A DNA stretch of 64,000 nucleotides from an uncultured Pelagibacteraceae bacterium (GCA_902558435.1 CACEDU010000003.1:1-64000); one strand, 5' to 3'; counted from the stretch's first letter, positions 8,474-16,766 are shown. Numbers and translations: made by a program. The notes: generated from the letters alone by a model not told the origin.

Positions 8474-8797
8474 TTATTCTCCTGGTTTAATAACAGACTT
8501 TGTGGCATCTGCAGCATTTTGAAAAGCTTTATTGTAGTCAATAACTTCATGTACCATCAAATCATCCATAAGACCTGAATTTTTAAATGCAATCTTCAAG
8601 GAAAGTGCTTGTTCATAATCTCCCTCGACACATGAGATAACATCAAATCTACCTCTTACCCATTCATAGCTGATCAATTTTAAACCAGCCGCCTCAGTAA
8701 CTTTCTTAGTCGATGCATATCTATCGGCAGAAGGATCATTTTGCATTCTTTTCATTAACTCTGCACTTATTTTGCCAATCAAATAAAATCTTGCCAT
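8474..8797 (-). CDS. GYD-domain-like small protein
   Basis: The preferred start is ATG 8797 (M-A-R-F-Y-L-I-G), giving 107 aa; a TTG at 8809 would add four residues and overlap the upstream gene. The pattern 'F-Y-L-I-G', 'A-A-G-L-K-L-I-S-Y-E-W-V-x-G-R-F-D' and the following strand match the GYD family of dimeric alpha+beta barrel proteins, where the D of 'G-x-x-D' is conserved. The function is unknown. It is packed 1 nt after the preceding gene and 2 nt before DUF1330. No strong Shine-Dalgarno sequence is seen, so it may depend on coupled translation. Confidence 0.68.
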   Translation of the reverse strand: MARFYLIGKISAELMKRMQNDPSADRYASTKKVTEAAGLKLISYEWVRGRFDVISCVEGDYEQALSLKIAFKNSGLMDDLMVHEVIDYNKAFQNAADATKSVIKPGE

Positions 8798-8798
8798 A

Positions 8799-9089
8799 TT
8801 ACATTTCAACTTTTGTTAAATCCCAAGCAGTCATTTTCTCAACACACTCATCGTAAATTGGCTTTCCAACTGGATGTGTACCAGATACTAATTCTTTCAT
8901 TTTTTCCATATTATGAACAAACACCTTAAACATTACTCCACTTTTATCTGGCTTTACTGCTCCTATAGTTTTTTCTGGATGAGCTGCAGATTTTCTCACA
9001 CTCATACCCTCATCTGATTGCATCCATCCCATAAATTTTTCAAGTTTTCCCTCTTTCAAATCTACGATCACTAACACTTCTTTTTCCAT
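8799..9089 (-). CDS. Unknown 96-aa protein, probably ferredoxin-like alpha+beta fold
   Basis: I do not recognise a named family. The strand-helix-strand-strand-helix-strand pattern (V-L-V-I-V-D-L ... E-K-F-M-G-W-M ... K-T-I-G-A-V ... V-M-F-K-V-F-V ... M-K-E-L-V) suggests the same dimeric alpha+beta barrel fold as several neighbours. There is no signal peptide and no obvious catalytic motif. An AAAAAGGAGAAACA ribosome site precedes the ATG. It lies downstream of the secreted-protein gene and 1 nt before the GYD-like gene. Confidence 0.7.
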   Translation of the reverse strand: MEKEVLVIVDLKEGKLEKFMGWMQSDEGMSVRKSAAHPEKTIGAVKPDKSGVMFKVFVHNMEKMKELVSGTHPVGKPIYDECVEKMTAWDLTKVEM

Positions 9090-9142
9090 ATTGTTTCTCC
9101 TTTTTTTATTTAGTATTTTAAATCAATCTAATGATTATTCAA

Positions 9143-9628
9143 TTATTTCATTAAAGAATATTCACCTTTAAAATAAATTGATGAGGCAAATTTATTTTCT
9201 TGGGCTGAGTTAATTGGTGTGTACCCTGTTGAGCCACTACATTCTATTCCTTTATATTTTCCTGTTCCCCCTAAACATTTAAATGTACCATTCATTGAGT
9301 CTCCAAGTGGAATTTCGTAGTATGTAAAAATAGTATCCCCATCCATTTGATTTATTTTACAGTGTCCCATTTCAAATCCCTTTCCTGGGATTGTGCCTGC
9401 GCCAAGACAATATTGTGAAGCATTATCCATGAATGTTGTACCTTCGACTGCCATTAATCCTCCAACTCCATCGTAAGTAAAAGTTAAAAAGTTACCCTCG
9501 TTATCAGTAAGAAATTTGTTATCTCCAACAATAAAACCTTTAAGATCAATTTTTCCTTTATGACCGTCTGCAAAACTTGATGTTGTAAATATTAAAAACA
9601 ACATAATTACATATATTTTTTTCATCAT
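9143..9628 (-). CDS. Secreted protein of unknown function
   Basis: The 161-aa precursor has a signal peptide (M-M-K-K-I, about 14 hydrophobic residues, cleavage after S-F-A-D). The mature part looks all-beta, with repeated G-T/G-D-G turns and four cysteines (Y-C-L, H-C-K, K-C-L, E-C-S) that could form two disulfides in the periplasm. Barrel-like proteins of the allene-oxide-cyclase type have a comparable look, but I cannot assign the family. It is the only clearly exported product inside the run of small cytosolic proteins, apart from the terminal cupredoxin. An AAGGAT ribosome site precedes the paired ATG codons. Confidence 0.7.
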   Translation of the reverse strand: MMKKIYVIMLFLIFTTSSFADGHKGKIDLKGFIVGDNKFLTDNEGNFLTFTYDGVGGLMAVEGTTFMDNASQYCLGAGTIPGKGFEMGHCKINQMDGDTIFTYYEIPLGDSMNGTFKCLGGTGKYKGIECSGSTGYTPINSAQENKFASSIYFKGEYSLMK

Positions 9629-9633
9629 TAGAA

Positions 9634-9927
9634 TTATCCTTTGTGGTTCATCACAGATTCATCAGTCATCATGGTCATTTTAGATTGGTCCATTATTACT
9701 CCAGAATCTATTCTTGCTTGAGTTAGTTCTGCATCTCCACCAAAACCTTTTAAGCCCTCAGGTGATTCAAAATGAATAACTACAGTCATAGCATTATCAT
9801 CTTCTTTATCTGCACCTGCAAAAGCTATAGTCATTCCATACTTTTTAAGTTTCTCACTATTTGCAAGCATCATTTCCTTCCAAGAATTAAAACCTTTTGA
9901 GAGTTTTTGTTCTATTTTTACAAACAT
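9634..9927 (-). CDS. Unknown 97-aa protein, possible DUF3764-like alpha+beta barrel
   Basis: A 97-aa cytosolic protein with a ferredoxin-like secondary structure pattern: 'F-V-K-I-E-Q', a helix with 'S-W-K-E-M-M', 'T-I-A-F-A-G', 'M-T-V-V-I-H-F' and a helix rich in acidic residues. It resembles DUF3764-type proteins, but only weakly and by eye. A purine-rich AAAAAAGGAGATATA site lies before the ATG. Upstream and downstream genes are 25 nt and 5 nt away. Confidence 0.65.
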   Translation of the reverse strand: MFVKIEQKLSKGFNSWKEMMLANSEKLKKYGMTIAFAGADKEDDNAMTVVIHFESPEGLKGFGGDAELTQARIDSGVIMDQSKMTMMTDESVMNHKG

Positions 9928-9952
9928 AATATATCTCCTTTTTTTTGCTAAT

Positions 9953-10222
9953 TTAATCTGAGCAAACGCTCATTACTGTTGTCTCTTGTTTATGACCAGA
10001 TTCCGCAATTACTTTAGCATTCTCTGGATTCTGCATAAATTTTTGCATAGTGTCTGCTGCTGGTGTTTCCATCACAATATGTACTTTATTTGGATTTTCT
10101 ATTTCATTACCTACGTAAATAGTTTTAATACCTGCTGCTTCCCTAGGACCAGAGTGCTCATCAAACATTTTTTTCCAGTGAGCCCAGTCTTTTACTTCAA
10201 AGTTACCAACCATTTTTACCAT
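9953..10222 (-). CDS. Small alpha+beta barrel protein (antibiotic-monooxygenase-like fold)
   Basis: The chosen start is ATG 10222, preceded by GGGGAGAATAAA and 1 nt after the cupin stop; an earlier in-frame start would overlap the cupin gene for 18 codons. The 89-aa product has the pattern 'V-G-N-F-E-V-K-D-W-A-H-W-K-K-M-F', 'G-I-K-T-I-Y-V-G' and 'K-V-H-I-V-M-E-T', similar to stress-response or antibiotic-monooxygenase-like dimeric barrels. No cofactor motif is visible and the function is unknown. Confidence 0.68.
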   Translation of the reverse strand: MVKMVGNFEVKDWAHWKKMFDEHSGPREAAGIKTIYVGNEIENPNKVHIVMETPAADTMQKFMQNPENAKVIAESGHKQETTVMSVCSD

Positions 10223-10223
10223 T

Positions 10224-10574
10224 TTATTCTCCCCAAACCCCGGCAAACTCATATGCTTCAACAGGTTCATTGCCAACTACCCAAGCGTCATGACCTGGTG
10301 TTACGGAGTAAGAATCTCCTGCTTTATATGTAACCTCTGTTCCATCATCGTGTTTTGCACAAACAGATCCCTTTGTGATAATTCCAATATGGTTTGCCTG
10401 ACAACTGTCAGTTCCAATATGTGGCTTAACATCTGTAGACCATTTCCATCCTGGTTTTAAATGTAATCTAACTACTCTTTGACCGCCTACTTTAACTGCT
10501 TCTATTTTAGCATTATTAAACTTATCAACTACCTCATCTGCTTTATCAAAGGTTTTAACTTCAATACTACTCAT
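10224..10574 (-). CDS. Cupin-domain protein
   Basis: This 116-aa single-domain cupin has a first motif around 'N-H-I-G-I-I-T-K-G' (with upstream D-S-C-Q) and a second motif 'Y-K-A-G-D-S-Y-S-V-T-P-G-H-D-A-W-V'. Histidines in both motifs could bind a metal, although the first motif is less complete than in classic H-x-H cupins. Such proteins may be dioxygenases, isomerases or small-molecule sensors. A GAAGGAGTTTA ribosome site precedes the start. It sits between the SnoaL-like gene (26 nt) and the small barrel gene (1 nt). Confidence 0.8.
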   Translation of the reverse strand: MSSIEVKTFDKADEVVDKFNNAKIEAVKVGGQRVVRLHLKPGWKWSTDVKPHIGTDSCQANHIGIITKGSVCAKHDDGTEVTYKAGDSYSVTPGHDAWVVGNEPVEAYEFAGVWGE

Positions 10575-10600
10575 ATTAAACTCCTTCTGTTAGTTTATAA

Positions 10601-10930
10601 TTATTTTGGTATTTTGGTTGCGCCTGTTTCGAGTTCAATGATTTTACCATCTTTAAATTTCCAATAACACATTAAAGCCTCTTTATTTCCATCTTCGGCA
10701 TAAGTAACAATAGAATGATCAAAACCTATTTCATCGTTTTCATATAAAATTCTATATTTATCAACTTTCATGAAACCTTTGTTAATTGCTTCAATCATAC
10801 CTGTTTTTCCACTTTCAGTATAGGCTCCCTGAAGATGAGAATATCTCTTATAATCATCATGAATAATCTCAGCTGCTGCTGCACCATCTTTTTCCATGAT
10901 GACTTTATTTAATTTTTCTAAAATTGACAT
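10601..10930 (-). CDS. SnoaL-like (NTF2 fold) small protein, paralogue of the one at 7853-8173
   Basis: A 109-aa protein starting M-S-I-L-E-K, with an N-terminal helix pair, the 'I-I-H-D-D-Y' turn and C-terminal strands 'Y-E-N-D-E-I-G' and 'G-K-I-I-E-L-E-T-G-A-T'. These blocks are shared with the product of the seventh downstream gene of the same operon. The fold is that of SnoaL / DUF4440 proteins, which bind small hydrophobic or polar ligands in a conical pocket. An AAGGAACAAT site precedes the ATG and the gap to the upstream gene is 8 nt. Confidence 0.72.
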   Translation of the reverse strand: MSILEKLNKVIMEKDGAAAAEIIHDDYKRYSHLQGAYTESGKTGMIEAINKGFMKVDKYRILYENDEIGFDHSIVTYAEDGNKEALMCYWKFKDGKIIELETGATKIPK

Positions 10931-10938
10931 ATTGTTCC

Positions 10939-11322
10939 TTATTTCTTCATAGCGTTGAACATGCTAAGCGTGTCATCAAATGTCATCATGGTTACAGTTT
11001 TTCCTTGATCATTCATTTCAAAATAATGTCCAAACATAGTATCCATGTTATCAGCTTTTGCATGAACTCTTACAAAAATCTTATTTCCTTCACTGATCAT
11101 ATCCATAATTTTTAAATTAAAATTTGGCCATGTTGCTGGAATTTTAGACATTGTTGCCATCATAGCTTGTTTTCCTTTATGAACTCCTGATAATGGGTGA
11201 ACTCCTTCTTTGCCTGGAAATGTCCACACAATATCGTCATCTATCATATCGTTAAAAAATGTTTCCATATCACCCGTGTTAAAAAGCTCATATGCTTTTT
11301 TCATTTGTTCTTTTACGTCCAT
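10939..11322 (-). CDS. SnoaL-like protein, first gene of the small-gene operon
   Basis: This 127-aa protein has the SnoaL-like layout: 'A-Y-E-L-F-N-T-G-D-M-E-T-F-F', 'D-D-D-I-V-W-T-F-P-G', 'G-V-H-K-G-K-Q-A-M' and a C-terminal pair of strands. The 'D-D-I-V-W-x-F-P-G' stretch is typical of ketosteroid-isomerase-like SnoaL members. It is preceded by TAAAGGAGAAACT and about 85 nt of AT-rich DNA after the cysK stop, so an operon promoter may lie there. It is more distantly related to the two shorter SnoaL-like proteins downstream than they are to each other. Confidence 0.76.
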   Translation of the reverse strand: MDVKEQMKKAYELFNTGDMETFFNDMIDDDIVWTFPGKEGVHPLSGVHKGKQAMMATMSKIPATWPNFNLKIMDMISEGNKIFVRVHAKADNMDTMFGHYFEMNDQGKTVTMMTFDDTLSMFNAMKK

Positions 11323-11407
11323 AGTTTCTCCTTTAAATTAATTGTCATATTAGAGTTTATTATAAGATAGAAATGTAATGAATTTATTACAGTACTGCTA
11401 TGCGTGA

Positions 11408-12409
11408 TTATATCCAGTGAGGATAGGGAAGACCTTTTTCTTGTAAAAAAGATTTATTAAACATCTTTGAGTTGTATTTATCAGATTTATCACAGAGAAT
11501 TGTCACAATTGTTTTACCTGGACCTAAAAGTTTACCCAATCTTATTGCTCCAGCAATGTTTACTCCACAACTTGTACCTAAACTTAAACCTTCCTTTTCA
11601 ATTAAATCAAATAAAACGGGCAATGACTCATGATCACTTATTGAAAATGCCCCATCAATGTTTGCTTTTGCAAAATTTGCAGTAACTCTACTAGATCCAA
11701 TACCTTCAGTTATTGAACCACCTTCACTCTTTAATTCACCATTTTCAATGTAACTATAAAGAGAGGAACCTGTTGGATCCGATAAATATATTTTAATATC
11801 TTTATTCTTTTCTTTTAAAAAACTACTTACTCCTGCGATTGTACCACCAGTACCAGACGAACATACAAATCCATCAATTTTGCCGTTTGTTTGTTCCCAT
11901 ATTTCTGGCCCAGTTGTTTCATAATGACCTTTAGAATTAGCAGTATTGTCAAATTGATTAGCCCAAACTACACCATGATTGTTACTACTTTTCAATTCAT
12001 CAGCTAATCTTCCTGCATATTTAACAAAGTTATTTTCATCTTTATATGGTTTTGGTGGAACCAATCTTAAATCAGCTCCAATATTTCTTAATAAATCTTT
12101 TTTTTCTTGTGTTTGATTATCATTCATTACGATAATAGTTTTATAACCAATAGAATTTCCTAATAGACATAACCCAATTCCAGTATTACCGGCTGTTCCC
12201 TCAACAATTGTTCCACCTTTTGAAATTAATTTTTTTTCTTCAGCATCTCTTATTAATGCTAAAGCCGCTCTATCTTTTACTGAGCCTCCTGGATTAAGAT
12301 ACTCTGCTTTTCCATAAATATTACAACCAGTAATTTCTGATGCAGCTTTTAATTTAAATAATGGAGTGTTTCCTATTGCTTCGACAAAATTATTTTGTAA
12401 AGTTTTCAT
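11408..12409 (-). CDS. cysK: Cysteine synthase (O-acetylserine sulfhydrylase), PLP-dependent
   Basis: This 333-aa fold-type II PLP enzyme has the lysine motif 'G-G-S-V-K-D-R-A-A', the substrate loop '[10 protein letters not shown]', the phosphate-binding '[10 protein letters not shown]' and a late 'S-C-G-V-N' region. The reaction is O-acetylserine plus sulfide giving cysteine. It is about 20 residues longer than E. coli CysK and resembles the longer bacterial and eukaryotic CysK-like forms, so cystathionine beta-synthase-like activity is an alternative. The ATG overlaps the cysE stop by 4 nt, giving a cysE-cysK operon downstream of sulfide-oxidation genes. Confidence 0.92.
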   Translation of the reverse strand: MKTLQNNFVEAIGNTPLFKLKAASEITGCNIYGKAEYLNPGGSVKDRAALALIRDAEEKKLISKGGTIVEGTAGNTGIGLCLLGNSIGYKTIIVMNDNQTQEKKDLLRNIGADLRLVPPKPYKDENNFVKYAGRLADELKSSNNHGVVWANQFDNTANSKGHYETTGPEIWEQTNGKIDGFVCSSGTGGTIAGVSSFLKEKNKDIKIYLSDPTGSSLYSYIENGELKSEGGSITEGIGSSRVTANFAKANIDGAFSISDHESLPVLFDLIEKEGLSLGTSCGVNIAGAIRLGKLLGPGKTIVTILCDKSDKYNSKMFNKSFLQEKGLPYPHWI

Positions 12410-12987
12410 ACATCAAGCTTTGTATCACTCCCTGGTGCAACACCATAGGGTTTAAATTCTTCAGATGCAGTTCCAACATTTTTTGCAGGAATTCCAACCA
12501 TCACTGCATTTTCTGAAACATCTTTTGTAACAACAGCGTTAGCACCAATTTTTGCATTTTTACCAACTACAACTGGCCCAAGTATTTGTGCCCCTGATCC
12601 AACAACAACATTTTCTTTTAATGTTGGATGTCTCTTAACATTTCTTTGATTATCTGAATTTATGCTTGGAGCAATTCCGCCTAATGTTGCCATGTGATAG
12701 ATAGTAACGTTATCCCCAATATCAGATGTTTCTCCAATAACTACTCCCATTCCATGATCTATGAAAAGATTTTTTCCAATTTTAGCATTTGGATGAATTT
12801 CTATACCTGTTAAAAATCTTGAGAATTGAGAAATTATTCTTGCAACAAGATGAAATTTTGCAATTGAAAAAAAATTTGCAATTCTATGAAAAAATACAGC
12901 TTTAACACCAGGATAAGTTAGTATTAAACTTAACTTTGATCTTGCAGCAGGATCTCTTTTAATTATCGACTCTAAAAAATCATTCAT
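12406..12987 (-). CDS. cysE: Serine O-acetyltransferase
   Basis: This 193-aa left-handed beta-helix acetyltransferase contains hexapeptide repeats and the diagnostic block '[11 protein letters not shown]', '[11 protein letters not shown]' and 'H-M-A-T-L-G-G'. It makes O-acetylserine from serine and acetyl-CoA, the substrate for the cysK product encoded directly downstream with a 4-nt overlap. It is shorter at the N terminus than E. coli CysE (about 270 aa), similar to the compact forms of many alphaproteobacteria and Gram-positives. The preceding small gene encodes a cysteine-rich peptide. Confidence 0.93.
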   Translation of the reverse strand: MNDFLESIIKRDPAARSKLSLILTYPGVKAVFFHRIANFFSIAKFHLVARIISQFSRFLTGIEIHPNAKIGKNLFIDHGMGVVIGETSDIGDNVTIYHMATLGGIAPSINSDNQRNVKRHPTLKENVVVGSGAQILGPVVVGKNAKIGANAVVTKDVSENAVMVGIPAKNVGTASEEFKPYGVAPGSDTKLDV

Positions 12988-13017
12988 GTTTATTTAAGAT
13001 TAGTTATTAAAATTTAA

Positions 13018-13128
13018 CTACTTGTTACAACAGCAGTTTTCTGATGATGGTTTGCAATCACAGTTTTTACAAACACATCTGTCACAAGAACATTTTTTAC
13101 ATTTACAGTGTGTATTATTGCATGACAT
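13018..13128 (-). CDS. 36-aa cysteine-rich, metallothionein-like peptide
   Basis: A reading frame from ATG 13128 to TAG 13018 encodes 36 residues of which 12 are cysteine, mostly in C-x-C and C-x-x-C spacings, ending in C-C-C-N-K; there is also one histidine. Aromatic residues are absent. These are hallmarks of metallothionein-like metal or sulfur-binding peptides. No strong Shine-Dalgarno sequence is visible, which lowers certainty. The frame lies between the persulfide dioxygenase gene (54 nt) and cysE (30 nt) on the same strand, so it would be co-transcribed with cysteine and sulfide metabolism genes. It does not align with a named family that I can identify. Confidence 0.6.
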   Translation of the reverse strand: MSCNNTHCKCKKCSCDRCVCKNCDCKPSSENCCCNK

Positions 13129-13182
13129 AAGAGTTATATAATTGTATATTTTTTAAAAACAATACTAATAATAACCCTGATT

Positions 13183-13875
13183 TTAGAGTTCTTTAAGCGT
13201 TAATCCCTTTAGATTTGCTGGTACTGCTATATCCATCATTTTTGGATTGGCTAGATTAAGATTATCCATAATTTCTGCATATTCCTCCTTTGAGCTAACT
13301 TGTAATCGAGGATTATAATTCTTTTCATTGCCTATTGTTGAATTTTTTTTTCCATTATAATCATGGGCAGGGTATACAAGCGTTTCTTCAGGAAGTTTTA
13401 ACAATTTTCCAAATAATGACTCATAAGCCTCATGAGCACTGCCATTTTGAAAGTCGGTTCTGCCTGTTCCATTAATTAAAAGAGTATCCCCTGTAAAAAC
13501 TCTATCTTTCATCAGATAGCTATAAGAACAGTCAGTATGACCAGGTGTATAAATAGCTTTAAGGTTAATATTTTCAATGCCTACATTTTCTTCATCTTTT
13601 AATTTAATATCAATAACTTCAGATTTAGAATTTTCACCCATTATACGAGTACAATTTGTTCTTTTGTTTAACTCGTTTAATCCAGTTACATGATCTGCAT
13701 GAATATGAGTATCAATTACTTTTACAAGTTTTAATTCTAAACTTTCTAAAACTTTTATATATTCATCGGTATGTTCAATTACTGGATCTATGATTAGAGC
13801 TTCGCGACCTTTTCCACTAGAAATGATATAAGTGTATGTTGAGGACTTAGTATCAAAAAGTTGTTCAAAAATCAT
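13183..13875 (-). CDS. Persulfide dioxygenase (ETHE1-like metallo-beta-lactamase fold)
   Basis: This 230-aa MBL-fold protein has T-H-I-H-A-D-H (His57, His59, Asp61, His62), P-G-H-T (His113), T-G-D (Asp130) and P-A-H-D (His170). The iron in ETHE1-type enzymes is held by a subset of these residues. The 'G-R-T-D-F-Q' segment after the Asp is characteristic of ETHE1/persulfide dioxygenases and distinguishes them from glyoxalase II. It oxidises glutathione persulfide to sulfite and glutathione. It is 35 nt downstream of a type II sulfide:quinone oxidoreductase, the usual partner. The sulfite produced could be used by AprBA encoded at 58824-61150. Confidence 0.9.
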   Translation of the reverse strand: MIFEQLFDTKSSTYTYIISSGKGREALIIDPVIEHTDEYIKVLESLELKLVKVIDTHIHADHVTGLNELNKRTNCTRIMGENSKSEVIDIKLKDEENVGIENINLKAIYTPGHTDCSYSYLMKDRVFTGDTLLINGTGRTDFQNGSAHEAYESLFGKLLKLPEETLVYPAHDYNGKKNSTIGNEKNYNPRLQVSSKEEYAEIMDNLNLANPKMMDIAVPANLKGLTLKEL

Positions 13876-13910
13876 AATTATAAAATAATTAAAATTTTAT
13901 AAAATTAAGA

Positions 13911-15152
13911 TTAATTTTCAATAGCTTTATGATTAGGCTTGCTCCATTCTTTTCCTTTAAACATCACATTCCATTGCAACCAAGGAAAAAGTCTAGATTT
14001 CATTTGCCAGTACATTGAACTTGGTTTTGTAGGATCAAAAGGAAAGCTTGGAGTAACTTTTCCTCCATAACAAAATTCAGCTAACATTACTTTTCCATAT
14101 GCAACTGTTAGAGGACAAGCTCCGTATCCATCGTAAAGTCTATATGCTTCAGATGATTTATTAATATCTTTTACAATGTTATGAGCAACTATCGGTGCTT
14201 GTTTTCTTACTGCTGCACCTGTTTTTGCATTAGGTGCATTCATTACATCTCCTAAACTGTAAATATTTTCATATTTAGTATGTCTTAATGTCCCTTCTTT
14301 ATGATCTACATCAACCCATCCACCAGCATCAGCTAATGGACTATTTTTTATAAAGTCAGGTGCAGTTTGAGGTGGTGTAACATGTATAAAATCAAATTTT
14401 CTTGTTACTTCTTTTGTATTTCCATCTTTATCTGATTGTTTGAATACAGCTTCTTTTGCTTCACCATTAATTGAAATTAAATTATGTTGAAAACTTCTTT
14501 TAATTCTATATGAGTCACAAATTTCATTTAGTGGCCCTTGAAAATGAGGCACACCAAATATTACAGGCTTTGCACACAAAAATTCTAAATTACTATCTTT
14601 AAGAGCACCTTTTTTTTTCATGTGATCTGCAGCTAAATAAGCAATTTTTTGCGGAGCACCAGCACATTTAATTGGCATTGGAGGCTCAGTAAATAGTAAA
14701 GTTCCTCCCTGCAAATTCTTTAAACATTCCCAAGTATAAACAGCCATATCTGAACTGTAATTGGTACAAACATTATTTTTTCCTAAAGTTTCTTTTAACC
14801 CTGCCACTCCATCAAAGTTAATTTTTAGACCAGGACAAACTACTAAATAATCATAAGAATATTCACCACCTGAAGTCTTTACAGAATTAGACTCTGGAGA
14901 AAAACTTTCAGCATATTCTTTAATCCAATTAACATAACTAGGCATTACAGATGACATTGGTTTTATAGTGCTGTTTACATCATAAGCACCTGCACCTACT
15001 AAAGTCCATGCTGCTTGATATAATGATTTTTCCGAAGGTTCTATAATTGATATTGATAAGTCAGACTTTAAACTTTTTAGTCTTGTGGCAACTGATATAC
15101 CAGCGCATCCGCCACCGATAATCAAAATGTTTGAGTGATTAGAGTTATTCAT
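13911..15152 (-). CDS. sqr: Sulfide:quinone oxidoreductase, type II (SQRDL-like)
   Basis: The selected start is ATG 15152 (413 aa), placing the FAD dinucleotide motif 'I-I-G-G-G-C-A-G-I-S' near the N terminus; a farther in-frame start at 15191 would add 13 residues without a ribosome site. The 'P-I-K-C-A-G-A-P-Q-K-I-A-Y-L' segment, 'H-V-T-P-P' and 'Y-S-L-G-D-V' match mitochondrial-type SQR, and Cys residues at C-A-G-A-P and near the C terminus (E-F-C-Y-G-G) are the candidate redox pair. It oxidises sulfide at the membrane, passing electrons to quinone and sulfur to a thiol. It is the first gene of the sqr-pdo-peptide-cysE-cysK run. Confidence 0.9.
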   Translation of the reverse strand: MNNSNHSNILIIGGGCAGISVATRLKSLKSDLSISIIEPSEKSLYQAAWTLVGAGAYDVNSTIKPMSSVMPSYVNWIKEYAESFSPESNSVKTSGGEYSYDYLVVCPGLKINFDGVAGLKETLGKNNVCTNYSSDMAVYTWECLKNLQGGTLLFTEPPMPIKCAGAPQKIAYLAADHMKKKGALKDSNLEFLCAKPVIFGVPHFQGPLNEICDSYRIKRSFQHNLISINGEAKEAVFKQSDKDGNTKEVTRKFDFIHVTPPQTAPDFIKNSPLADAGGWVDVDHKEGTLRHTKYENIYSLGDVMNAPNAKTGAAVRKQAPIVAHNIVKDINKSSEAYRLYDGYGACPLTVAYGKVMLAEFCYGGKVTPSFPFDPTKPSSMYWQMKSRLFPWLQWNVMFKGKEWSKPNHKAIEN

Positions 15153-15283
15153 ATCAAAAAACCTAACACTTATAATTTGCTTAAGATACACGTCTTATAA
15201 GTTGTTTTTTCAAACTTAAATATCGTTGATAAACCTAATCAATAATTTATAATGGTTCTAATTAATTAAAAGGAGAGTGAAGA

Positions 15284-15943
15284 ATGTTAAAAATAAACAG
15301 TATGTGTCCTGACTTTCAATGCAAAACTACTGAAGGAGATATCTCTTTTCATGAGTGGCTTGGAGATAGCTGGGGCGTATTATTTTCTCACCCAAAAGAT
15401 TTTACACCAGTTTGTACTACAGAATTAGGTTCATTAGGACAAATGAAAGCTGAGTTTGATGCAAGAAATGTAAAAGTAATCGGACTAAGTGTAGATGGAG
15501 TTGAGGATCACAAAAAATGGTTAGAAGATATCAAAGATGTATCTGGAACGATGCCTGATTATCCTATTATCGCTGATGAAGATTTAAAAGTTGCAAAACT
15601 TTTCAATATGTTAGAGGCCGATGCAGGGACAACATCAATGGGTCGTACTGCAGTTGATAATGAGACTGTAAGAACTATTTTTGTTGTAAGACCAGATAAA
15701 AGAATTGGTCTTTATTTAACTTACCCAATGGCTACAGGTAGAAATTTCCATGAAATTTTGAGAGCCATAGACTCAATGCAACTGACTGCAAAACATAAAG
15801 TTGCAACACCTGCTAACTGGAAAAAAGGTGAAGACGTAGTTATTCTTCCAGCAGTTAAAGATGAAGAGGCTAAGAAAATTTATCCAGATGGATGGGAAAC
15901 AGTTAAACCATATCTAAGAAAAGTACCTGACCCTTCAAAATAA
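15284..15943 (+). CDS. Peroxiredoxin, Prx6 (1-Cys) subfamily
   Basis: This 219-aa peroxiredoxin has the peroxidatic cysteine in 'D-F-T-P-V-C-T-T-E' (Cys44), the conserved Arg in 'V-R-T-I-F' and the long C-terminal extension typical of Prx6. No resolving cysteine is obvious, consistent with a 1-Cys mechanism using an external thiol. It detoxifies hydrogen peroxide and organic hydroperoxides in the cytoplasm. It is transcribed divergently from the sqr gene with 131 nt between starts and has a strong AAAGGAGAGTG ribosome site. A hairpin follows the stop. Confidence 0.92.
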   Translation: MLKINSMCPDFQCKTTEGDISFHEWLGDSWGVLFSHPKDFTPVCTTELGSLGQMKAEFDARNVKVIGLSVDGVEDHKKWLEDIKDVSGTMPDYPIIADEDLKVAKLFNMLEADAGTTSMGRTAVDNETVRTIFVVRPDKRIGLYLTYPMATGRNFHEILRAIDSMQLTAKHKVATPANWKKGEDVVILPAVKDEEAKKIYPDGWETVKPYLRKVPDPSK

Positions 15944-15961
15944 ACGGTTAAAAAAATATAC

Positions 15962-16004
15962 AATAAACTCAGTTTTAGTTAATAAATACTAGGACTGGGT
16001 TATT
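15962..16004. terminator. Convergent hairpin between peroxiredoxin and racemase genes
   Basis: An imperfect inverted repeat (left arm 15962-15979, right arm 15988-16004) forms a stem of about 17 pairs with one bulged A and a few G-U pairs, around an 8-nt AT loop. It lies between the stop of the peroxiredoxin gene and the stop of the convergent racemase gene, and T-rich DNA follows on the plus strand. It probably serves as a bidirectional terminator. Confidence 0.55.
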
Positions 16005-16005
16005 G

Positions 16006-16707
16006 TTATTTAAATTTTTTATATTTTATCATTGATACGTTAGCAATGAGAAGATTTGGATCAACAAAAACTTTAGATTCTTTAATTTTTTTAAAAGATT
16101 TATAAGCAAATATTGCTATAGGTAACTCCGTACATCCTAAGATAATTTTCTTACACTTGATTTTTATAAGATAATTTACTGCTGGTCGAATTGCTTTTTC
16201 AGCTTCTCGAATTTTACCCATTTTTACAAATTTTATAGATTTATTAACCGAACTTTTCTGCAAAATTTTACTAGGGCTCAGTAAATCAAAACTTTTTTGG
16301 AAATATTTATGATAAATTTTAGTATTAAGAGTTGCTTCAGTCGAAAGAATTCCTATTCTAGAATTTTTTTTGGATGTTTTTTTTATATTCACATAAACTT
16401 CTTTAGGCATACTTAAGATTGGTATTTTAATTTTTTTTTGAAGATCGTCATACCAGTAATGTGCAGTGTTACAAGGCATCACAATAAATTTGCAGCCATT
16501 CTTTTCCAACATTTTACAACCTTCAACAAGAGACTTTAAAACGTTAGAATATTTTCTTATATTTTCAGGACGCCTTGGTATGTTTGATTTGTTATACAAA
16601 ACAAATAAAGGATATTTTTGATCAAGCTTACCTCTATTAAGTTTTGCAAGTTTATTGCAGAAATCCAGACCTGCTTGTGTTCCCATTCCTCCAAGAATAC
16701 CAATCAT
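16006..16707 (-). CDS. Aspartate/glutamate racemase family protein
   Basis: This 233-aa protein begins 'I-G-I-L-G-G-M-G', the Asp/Glu racemase N terminus. It contains the two catalytic cysteines in 'M-P-C-N-T-A-H' (Cys79) and 'L-G-C-T-E-L-P' (Cys192), so a PLP-independent two-base racemase mechanism is intact. Aspartate is the most likely substrate given the 'C-N-T-A-H' and 'G-C-T-E-L' context; glutamate or hydantoins are alternatives. It is divergent from the alpha/beta hydrolase gene. Confidence 0.87.
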   Translation of the reverse strand: MIGILGGMGTQAGLDFCNKLAKLNRGKLDQKYPLFVLYNKSNIPRRPENIRKYSNVLKSLVEGCKMLEKNGCKFIVMPCNTAHYWYDDLQKKIKIPILSMPKEVYVNIKKTSKKNSRIGILSTEATLNTKIYHKYFQKSFDLLSPSKILQKSSVNKSIKFVKMGKIREAEKAIRPAVNYLIKIKCKKIILGCTELPIAIFAYKSFKKIKESKVFVDPNLLIANVSMIKYKKFK

Positions 16708-16766
16708 AAATTTTTTTGAATTTTGTATTAAAAACTAGCTTATACAACTATATTTTATCTAAATTT

